DNA of 64,000 nt from Novosphingobium fuchskuhlense (lineage in GTDB: Bacteria; Pseudomonadota; Alphaproteobacteria; Sphingomonadales; Sphingomonadaceae): contig NZ_KQ954246.1 of the NCBI RefSeq assembly GCF_001519075.1, forward strand, positions 248,001 through 312,000. The letters are read 5' to 3'. The translations under genes were made by a program, and so were the position numbers. This document shows, in pieces, positions 58,380 to 64,000 of this stretch. Under the pieces are notes generated by a model. That model was not told the DNA's origin and did no database searches. It worked only from the letters and a program-made list of their open reading frames with translations. How positions within the stretch are numbered: the stretch's first letter is position 1; each line of letters starts with the position of its first letter.

Positions 58380-59867
58380 ATGAGCATCAACATCGGACCG
58401 CCGGCCATCGACGAACTGCGGCCGCGCATCACCGTCATCGGCGTGGGCGGGGCAGGCGGCAACGCCATTGCCAACATGATCAACGCGAAGATCGAGGGCG
58501 TGGATTTCGTCGTCGTCAACACCGACGCGCAGGCGCTCAACAATTCGATCGCGGACAACCGCATCCAGCTGGGTCCCGACATGACGCAGGGTCTCGGCGC
58601 GGGCGCGCGTCCCGAGGTCGGCCGTGCGGCCGCTGAAGAAACGATCGAAGAGATCGAACGCGCGCTCGAAGGCGTGCACATGTGCTTCATCGCCGCCGGC
58701 ATGGGCGGCGGCACCGGCACCGGCGCCGCGCCCGTGATCGCCGAGGCGGCGCGCCGCAAGGGCGTGCTCACCGTGGGCGTCGTCACCAAGCCGTTCCTGT
58801 TCGAAGGCACGCGCCGCATGCGCGCCGCCGAAAGCGGCATTGCCGAGCTGCAGAAGCACGTCGATACGCTGATCGTGATCCCGAACCAGAACCTGTTCCT
58901 CGTCGCCAAGGCGGAGACCACGTTCAAGGAAGCCTTCCAGCTGGCCGACGAAGTGCTCCAGCAAGGCGTCCGCTCGATCACCGATCTCATGGTCATGCCC
59001 GGCCTCATCAACCTCGACTTCGCCGACGTCCGTTCGGTCATGGGCGAGATGGGCAAGGCGATGATGGGCACCGGCGAGGGCGAGGGCCCGAACCGCGCGC
59101 TCGAAGCCGCGGAACGCGCCATCGCCAACCCGCTGCTCGACGGCGTCTCGATGCAGGGCGCCAAGGGCGTGATCATCTCGATCATCGGCGGCGACGACAT
59201 GAAGCTGCTGGAAGTCGACGAAGCGGCGAACCACATCCGTGAGCTGGTCGATCCCAACGCGAACATCATCTGGGGCTCGGCATTCAACCCGAACCTCGAT
59301 GGCAAGATCCGCGTCTCGGTCGTCGCCACCGGCATCGAACAGACCGGCGAAATGGCCGAAGCGGCTGCGCGCCCGGCGACGTCGGGTGGCCCGCGCGGCC
59401 CGGTGGTCCCCGGCGGGATGGGGCGTCCGTCCACGCCGGAGCCCGTACCCGTGCCTGTCGCACCTGTCGCGGTTGAACCCCAGCCGGCCTTCGCGCCGCC
59501 GCCCGTCCATGCCGCGGCCGAGCCGGTGGCGAGCGAACCTGCCGAGGCGGCAGCCCCGGCGGAAGAGCCGCTCGATCTCACGCTCGATCTGTCGTCCGCG
59601 CAGGAAGCCGCACCGCCGACGGAAGAGCCCGGCGAACTGGCGCTCGGTCTGGGCGATCAGGAGCCGCTCCCGCCGCGCTTCGGCCGCGCGCAGCCCGATC
59701 CTTCGGCGAGTGATGCACCGCCGCGCAGCGCGCCGGGCAGCACGCTGTTTGAACGCATGGCCAATCTCTCGCGCGGCGGTGGTCGTGTCGGCGAAGAGGA
59801 TGCCGATCCGGAAGACGGCAGCGCGCTCAACATCCCGCGCTTCCTCGGGCGCCAGAACAACCAGTAA
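58380..59867 (+). CDS. ftsZ: Division tubulin FtsZ
   Basis: GTPase that forms the Z-ring. It has 495 residues, longer than E. coli FtsZ because of a Pro/Ala-rich C-terminal linker of roughly 150 residues, common in alphaproteobacteria. [16 protein letters not shown] (109-115) and NTDAQAL bind GTP, and the synergy loop [11 protein letters not shown] is intact. The end [12 protein letters not shown] is the conserved peptide that binds FtsA and others. GGAG precedes ATG 58380. The 142-base gap after ftsA includes a GATTC site (58291-58295) and could hold its own promoter. Confidence 0.97.
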   Translation: MSINIGPPAIDELRPRITVIGVGGAGGNAIANMINAKIEGVDFVVVNTDAQALNNSIADNRIQLGPDMTQGLGAGARPEVGRAAAEETIEEIERALEGVHMCFIAAGMGGGTGTGAAPVIAEAARRKGVLTVGVVTKPFLFEGTRRMRAAESGIAELQKHVDTLIVIPNQNLFLVAKAETTFKEAFQLADEVLQQGVRSITDLMVMPGLINLDFADVRSVMGEMGKAMMGTGEGEGPNRALEAAERAIANPLLDGVSMQGAKGVIISIIGGDDMKLLEVDEAANHIRELVDPNANIIWGSAFNPNLDGKIRVSVVATGIEQTGEMAEAAARPATSGGPRGPVVPGGMGRPSTPEPVPVPVAPVAVEPQPAFAPPPVHAAAEPVASEPAEAAAPAEEPLDLTLDLSSAQEAAPPTEEPGELALGLGDQEPLPPRFGRAQPDPSASDAPPRSAPGSTLFERMANLSRGGGRVGEEDADPEDGSALNIPRFLGRQNNQ

Positions 59868-59876
59868 CGGGGGCAC

Positions 59877-59920
59877 CGGCGGACAGGCAAGGGGCGGTCC
59901 GCACCGCCGCCCGTCCGCTG
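59877..59920 (+). terminator. Possible hairpin terminator after ftsZ
   Basis: Nested inverted repeats CGGCGGAC / GTCCGCTG (outer, one wobble) and GGCGGT / ACCGCC (inner, CCGC loop), starting 10 bases after ftsZ. No T tract follows, so a rho-independent terminator is doubtful; it may instead stabilise the ftsZ mRNA. Confidence 0.35.
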
Positions 59921-60013
59921 GCCGTTCTGCAAGCTGCCCCGCGTCCGCGACCGGGGTTCTTTCTGCGCCGGGCCGCTTTGCGTGTTTCCTTCTGCCGCGA
60001 TAAGGTCGGCCCC

Positions 60014-62392
60014 ATGATCTCCCGCTTCCATCCCGCCGGGCCGCTGCACCGTGCTTTCTCCGCTGCCTGCGCCCTGATCGCTGGCGCGGTGCTGGTATCG
60101 GCTGCTCCCGGGCTCGCCCAGCAGCGCACCGTCGCCACCGACGATGACGGCGCCGAGCCGGTCGCGACAACCTCCGTGCCGGTCGTCCAGTCGGTCGCAC
60201 CCAGCCCCACGCGCACGCTCAATGCCGCGCTGGCGAAGCTGGCGCGCGATCCGCGCGATGTCACGGCGCTGCTCGATGCCGGCGGGGCCGCGCTCGATCT
60301 GGGCGATACCGATGCGGCGATCGGCTTTCTCACCCGCGCCGAGCAGGTCGCGCCCGGCACCGCCGGGGTCCGCGCCCGGATGGGCGTCGCGATGCTGCGC
60401 TCGAACCAGCCGATCGAGGCGATCCGCTGGTTCGATCTGGCCGAGCAGGCGGGTTTCAGCCGCACCGAAATGGCCACCGAACGCGGCCTTGCCTATGATC
60501 TGGTCGGCGACAACGCCGCCGCCCAGCGCCAGTACCAGTTGGCGCTTGCCGGCGGCCAGAACGATGAGGCCAGCCGCCGCTATGCCCTGAGCCTGGTGAT
60601 CGCGGGCGACCGGCGCGGCGCGGAGCTGGTCATCCAGCCGCTGCTCGAACGGCAGGATCGCGGCGCCTGGCGGGTGCGCACCTTCATCATGGCGATTGCC
60701 GGACAAAGCGACGAGGCCGAGGGGATCGCCCGCGCGACGATGCCCGCCGATCTCGCCGCCGCGATCGCGCCCTACTTGCGCTACCTGCCGCGGCTCACCC
60801 CGGCGCAACAGGCCGCCGCTGCCAATCTCGGCCGCTTCCCCCGGGCGGCGGATATCGGGCGCGACGATCCGCAGGTCGTGCAGTATGCGCTCGCCCATCC
60901 GCGCGCGCCGCGCGTCGATGCCTCGCTCGTGCCGCAGGGTGATGCGCTCGGTGCACGCGGCCGCGACGACCGGTCGAAACGCCGCCGTCCGGGCAAGGAC
61001 GACAAGCGCCAGACGGCCATGGCCGCAGCCGCGCCGGTTTCGCCGACACCGAACCAGCCTGCGGTCACCGCGCCGTGGGGCCTCCAGCCCGCAACGCGCA
61101 TCGCGGCCGCCCCGACGCAGGCCCAGCCGCAAATGCAGCCGCAATCCCAGCCGCAGGTGCAGCCGGGACCGGCGGCGTCGTCGTCTGCTGCTGCAAGCCA
61201 GCCAGTGCGGCCAGCCGTGCTCTCGAAGCTCGATGTGCCGCCGGGCACACCGGTCGCGCCGCCACCGCAGCCCAAGCCGCGTGCCGCAGCTCCGGCCCAG
61301 ACCCCGCCAGCGCAAATTTCGCCCGCGCAAACATCGCCAGCGCCGGCTCCCGCGCCGGTGCAGGTTGCCAGCGCTGGCCCGGCCGTGCCTGCCTCTGCCC
61401 CCACGACCCAGCTCGCGCTGGCCGCGACCCCGCCTGCCGCAACTCTGCCTGCCGCAACTTCGCCTGTCGCTGCGGTCTCGCAGCCGGTGGCCCAGCTCGG
61501 TCCCGACGCTCAATCACCAGCGGCGTCACCCGCGCCGACTCCGCCTGCGCCCGAGGCGGCATCGCCCGCCGCGCCGACCGATTTCCGCAGCGCCTTCGAT
61601 GGCTTCAAGCCGCCCGAGCAGGAAGCGGAGACAGCCACCGATGCCGTGGATCTCGCGCGGATCGAAGCGCTGCGCCAGTCGGCCAAGGCATCGAGGAGCA
61701 AGGGCCGGGATCGCGGCGAGCGCCCCGATGGCCCGACATCCGTTTCGCGCACCAGTGATCAGGAGGCGGTCGAACCTGCCGTCACGCGCCCGGGCAAGGA
61801 AAAGCCCGGCAGCGACAAGACCGGCAAGGACAAGACCGGCAAGGACAAGACCGGCAAGGACAAGACTGGCAAGGACAAGGCTGGCAATGACAAGGCGGAG
61901 AAGGACAAGCTCGCGCTCGCTGCCGATTGCCTCGATGCCACGGGCAAGGGCAAGTCGGCAAAGGGCAAGGCCGCAGGCAAGGCGGGCAAGGCCGCCGCAC
62001 CGGCCAAAGCCAAGTCCGGCGCCCGCTCTGGCAAGGGCAAGGGCAAGGACGCCGCCGATGTCCAGTGCCCGCCCGAAACCGACAAGTCGAAGAAGGGCAA
62101 GTCCAAGGCGGAGCCGCAGTATGCCAGCCGCATCTGGGTTCAGGTGCTCACCGGGTCTAATCGCGCGGCCATCGGCAAGGAGTGGCTCGGGCTTCAGGCG
62201 CGCGCGGCACTGCTGCGTGGCCGCAAGCCCTCTATCACCCCGTGGCGCAGCAATTATCGTTTGCTGATAGGGCCTTTCTCCAGCGATGCGGAAGCGCAGG
62301 CCACGATCGAGAAGCTGCGTACAAGCGGTGTCGGCAGCTACGAATGGACCAGTCCGGCAGGCCAGGCCGTGGATGCGCTGAGCGTGAAGTAG
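60014..62392 (+). CDS. Exported TPR and SPOR protein with Lys-rich repeats
   Basis: A 792-residue protein with a signal peptide (FSAACALIAGAVLVSAAPGLAQ, cleavage near 36). Residues 60-270 are TPR-like helical repeats (VTALLDAGGAALDLGDTDAAI and similar); 300-560 are Ala/Pro/Gln-rich; about 590-700 are Lys/Gly-rich with a tandem DKTGK unit. The last 75 or so residues form a SPOR domain (RIWVQVLTGSN to DALSVK). SPOR suggests binding to septal peptidoglycan, fitting its place after ftsZ. ATG 60014 is chosen just upstream of the signal peptide. Exact role unknown. Confidence 0.82.
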   Translation: MISRFHPAGPLHRAFSAACALIAGAVLVSAAPGLAQQRTVATDDDGAEPVATTSVPVVQSVAPSPTRTLNAALAKLARDPRDVTALLDAGGAALDLGDTDAAIGFLTRAEQVAPGTAGVRARMGVAMLRSNQPIEAIRWFDLAEQAGFSRTEMATERGLAYDLVGDNAAAQRQYQLALAGGQNDEASRRYALSLVIAGDRRGAELVIQPLLERQDRGAWRVRTFIMAIAGQSDEAEGIARATMPADLAAAIAPYLRYLPRLTPAQQAAAANLGRFPRAADIGRDDPQVVQYALAHPRAPRVDASLVPQGDALGARGRDDRSKRRRPGKDDKRQTAMAAAAPVSPTPNQPAVTAPWGLQPATRIAAAPTQAQPQMQPQSQPQVQPGPAASSSAAASQPVRPAVLSKLDVPPGTPVAPPPQPKPRAAAPAQTPPAQISPAQTSPAPAPAPVQVASAGPAVPASAPTTQLALAATPPAATLPAATSPVAAVSQPVAQLGPDAQSPAASPAPTPPAPEAASPAAPTDFRSAFDGFKPPEQEAETATDAVDLARIEALRQSAKASRSKGRDRGERPDGPTSVSRTSDQEAVEPAVTRPGKEKPGSDKTGKDKTGKDKTGKDKTGKDKAGNDKAEKDKLALAADCLDATGKGKSAKGKAAGKAGKAAAPAKAKSGARSGKGKGKDAADVQCPPETDKSKKGKSKAEPQYASRIWVQVLTGSNRAAIGKEWLGLQARAALLRGRKPSITPWRSNYRLLIGPFSSDAEAQATIEKLRTSGVGSYEWTSPAGQAVDALSVK
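61814..61909 (+). repeat. 15-bp tandem repeat in SPOR protein gene
   Basis: The unit GACAAGACCGGCAAG repeats about six times with increasing changes at the 3' end, giving repeated DKTGK pentapeptides. The first three units are identical. Confidence 0.92.
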
Positions 62393-62548
62393 CCGGTCCG
62401 GAGGGGCGGTGCGGTGCACCGCTTCTCCACAGCTTATGAACAGACTAGTCGAGTTTTGCCCAGCCCGCAGACCTGCGCCGATTGCCGCCGCGCGTCCACT
62501 CCGCGATGGCACCTATCGGCCCAGTCCGGGCCGCCCGAGGACCACCAG

Positions 62549-63052
62549 ATGCGCACCGGCCATGAAGACAGCGAACGCGAGGATGCGGCGCCGGTCGATA
62601 TGCTCGCCTCGCTGTTCGAAGCGCGCGGCTGGCCCTGCGAATTCGTGTCCGACGATGAAATCCATGGCGAGATCCAGGGCAGCTGGGCCAGCTATCAGCT
62701 CCGCTGCATCTGGCGCAGCGAGGACCACGTCCTCCAGATCCTCTGCCTTCCCGATATCCGCGTGCCCGATGACAAGCGCGGCGTGATGTTCGAAATCATG
62801 GCGCTGATCAACGAGCAGGTCTGGCTTGGCCACTTCGATATCTGGTCGAACGGCTCGGTCCTGCTCTACCGCCACGGCCTCATGCTGGGCGATGATGGCC
62901 TGCTCAGCCTCGTCCAGGCGCAGACCGCGATCGAGGCGGCGGTCGATGAATGCGACCGCTTCTACCCCGCATTCCAGTTCCTGCTGTGGGGCGACAAGTC
63001 CCCCGCCGACGCGCTTGCCAGCGCCCTGATCGACGCAGCGGGCGAGGCCTGA
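62549..63052 (+). CDS. YbjN-family protein
   Basis: A 167-residue cytoplasmic protein. VDMLASLFEARGWPCEFVSDDEI, the LQILCLPDIRVPDDKRGVMFEIMALINEQ block and GHFDIWSNGSVLLYRHGL match YbjN-type proteins with a type III secretion chaperone-like fold. Function is poorly known. ATG 62549 is preceded by GAGGA 8 bases upstream. Lies between the SPOR protein and proC. Confidence 0.85.
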   Translation: MRTGHEDSEREDAAPVDMLASLFEARGWPCEFVSDDEIHGEIQGSWASYQLRCIWRSEDHVLQILCLPDIRVPDDKRGVMFEIMALINEQVWLGHFDIWSNGSVLLYRHGLMLGDDGLLSLVQAQTAIEAAVDECDRFYPAFQFLLWGDKSPADALASALIDAAGEA

Positions 63053-63058
63053 GCCTGC

Positions 63059-63076
63059 CTCCCGCTTGCGGGAGAG
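63059..63076. repeat. Short palindrome between ybjN-like gene and proC
   Basis: CTCCCGC-TT-GCGGGAG followed by AGGGCGGGGGAGGG. Short CTCCCGC-type palindromes of this kind are common intergenic elements in sphingomonads (from general knowledge). A related G-rich patch lies at 7828-7873. Confidence 0.5.
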
Positions 63077-63125
63077 GGCGGGGGAGGGCATGGGCAATCA
63101 CCGCACCTTGCAAGCGAGACCCACA

Positions 63126-63926
63126 GTGACCTTTTCCCTTCTCCAGTTCGGCTGCGGCAACATGGGCGGCGCGATGCTGGCCGGCTGGCTTGCCGGCGGG
63201 TTTGATCCCGCCGCGTTCACCGTGGTCGATCCGCTGCTTGCCGAGGCCCCCGCCGGCGTACGCCTTCTGCGTGAGCCGCCCGCTGGTGCCGCGCCGGCCG
63301 ATGTCGTCCTGCTCGGCTTCAAGCCGCAGCAGTTCGCCGCCTCTGCCGCCGCAATCGCCCCGCACGTGGGCGAGGGCACGCTGCTGCTCTCCATCCTCGC
63401 CGGGGTGGACTGCACCACCCTGCGCGCCGCGTTCCCTGCCGCCGCTGCCGTGGTTCGCGTCATGCCCAATTTGGCCGCCGCCATCGGCAAGTCGCCCATC
63501 GCGCTGTTCGGCGATGCGGCCGGCCCCGCGCGCGAGCGAACCGAAGCGCTGATGGCCCCGCTCGGCCCGGCGGAATGGCTGGCCGAAGAAGGCGCGATGG
63601 ATATCGTCACCGCGCTGGCGGGGTCAGGCCCCGCGTTCGTCTACCGGGTGATCGACGCGCTGGCCGAAGGCGCGGCCGCGCTCGGCCTTCCGCGCAGCCA
63701 GGCCGACCGGCTTGCGCTGGCCATGATCGAAGGCGCGTCCGCGCTCGCCGCCGCTTCGCCCCATGCCCCCGGCGAACTCGCGCGCCGTGTCGCGAGTCCG
63801 GGCGGCACCACCGAAGCCGGGCTCAAGGTGCTCGATGCGGACGAGCGCCTGGCCGCCCTCCTCACCGCAACCCTGCGCGCCGCGCGTGACCGCAGCGCAG
63901 AGCTGACGGAAGCGGCCCGAAGCTAG
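63126..63926 (+). CDS. proC: Pyrroline-5-carboxylate reductase
   Basis: NAD(P)H-dependent last step of proline synthesis. It has 266 residues. The Rossmann motif is LLQFGCGNMGGAMLAGWL, VVRVMPNLAAAIGKS is conserved, and the C-terminal ALAGSGPAFVYRVIDALAEGA and ASPGGTTEAGLKVLD are the family signature. GTG 63126 (TFSLLQFG) is used; an in-frame ATG at 63090 would add 12 unlikely residues. Confidence 0.93.
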   Translation: MTFSLLQFGCGNMGGAMLAGWLAGGFDPAAFTVVDPLLAEAPAGVRLLREPPAGAAPADVVLLGFKPQQFAASAAAIAPHVGEGTLLLSILAGVDCTTLRAAFPAAAAVVRVMPNLAAAIGKSPIALFGDAAGPARERTEALMAPLGPAEWLAEEGAMDIVTALAGSGPAFVYRVIDALAEGAAALGLPRSQADRLALAMIEGASALAAASPHAPGELARRVASPGGTTEAGLKVLDADERLAALLTATLRAARDRSAELTEAARS

Positions 63927-64000
63927 GGGCCGCATGAAGAAGGGGCTGGCCTTACGTCCGCGAGGGGCGAGCAGGCCTAAACCCCAGCTTATTACGCTTT
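63927..64000. other. Intergenic end of window
   Basis: Short stretch after proC. No reading frame, RNA or terminator can be supported within the visible bases. Confidence 0.4.

Overview
The window looks like a chromosomal backbone segment of an alphaproteobacterium in the order Sphingomonadales (Novosphingobium/Sphingomonas type). The grounds are a high-GC sequence, the block argS-SPOR-nagZ-scpA-scpB-tatABC, a tamA-tamB pair, a glnB-glnA unit, a type-2 short argC, meso-DAP type MurE, and a complete division and cell-wall (dcw) cluster that ends in an FtsZ with an alphaproteobacterial C-terminal peptide. The family and order calls are inferences from the encoded proteins; no database search was run. 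I see no prophage, insertion sequence, CRISPR array, rRNA or tRNA.

Layout. 1-5487 (+): 3' end of argS, a SPOR protein, nagZ, scpA, scpB and the Tat translocase, tightly packed. 5579-7753 (+): a secreted two-module carbohydrate-binding glycoside hydrolase. 7951-11516 (-): an operon of a 3-hydroxyisobutyrate-dehydrogenase-like enzyme, a secreted amidohydrolase and a GST-like protein. 11621-20769 (+): a VanZ-like protein, threonine ammonia-lyase, the leucyltransferase Bpt, and tamA-tamB. 20833-22257 (-): an aldehyde dehydrogenase. 22487-24790 (+): a CHASE4-GGDEF-EAL signalling protein. 24795-28859 (-): a CHAP-domain protein, glnA, glnB with a probable sigma-54 promoter, a small membrane protein and map. 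28978-32205 (+): leucyl aminopeptidase, an SH3 protein, argC and DUF427. 32208-35088 (-): a nucleotide-pyrophosphatase-like enzyme, an internally deleted TonB-dependent receptor and a 2Fe-2S ferredoxin. 35229-40461: a DNA glycosylase, an SDR, PCD (-), ccmA-ccmB, cysteine synthase, and a two-gene module of unknown function whose second gene seems to start at CTG.

40803-59867 (+): the dcw cluster mraZ-rsmH-ftsL-ftsI-murE-murF-mraY-murD-ftsW-murG-murC-murB-ddl-ftsQ-ftsA-ftsZ. Most junctions are 4-base ATGA/GTGA overlaps, which points to translational coupling. It makes the lipid II precursor (MurE, MurF, MurD, MurC, MurB, Ddl, MraY, MurG) and the septal machine that uses it (FtsZ, FtsA, FtsQ, FtsL, FtsW, FtsI). 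A GGGA-repeat array upstream of mraZ is a good candidate for the MraZ autoregulatory operator. After ftsZ come a TPR-SPOR protein, a YbjN-family protein and proC.

Nothing here is clearly a new molecular system. The items most worth checking are the TonB receptor with in-frame deletions (33554-34411), the CTG-initiated lipoprotein (39748-40461), the tamA start buried inside bpt, the sigma-54/NtrC-like layout upstream of glnB, and the Lys/Ala-rich tails with 12-15 bp in-frame repeats on several division and envelope proteins.
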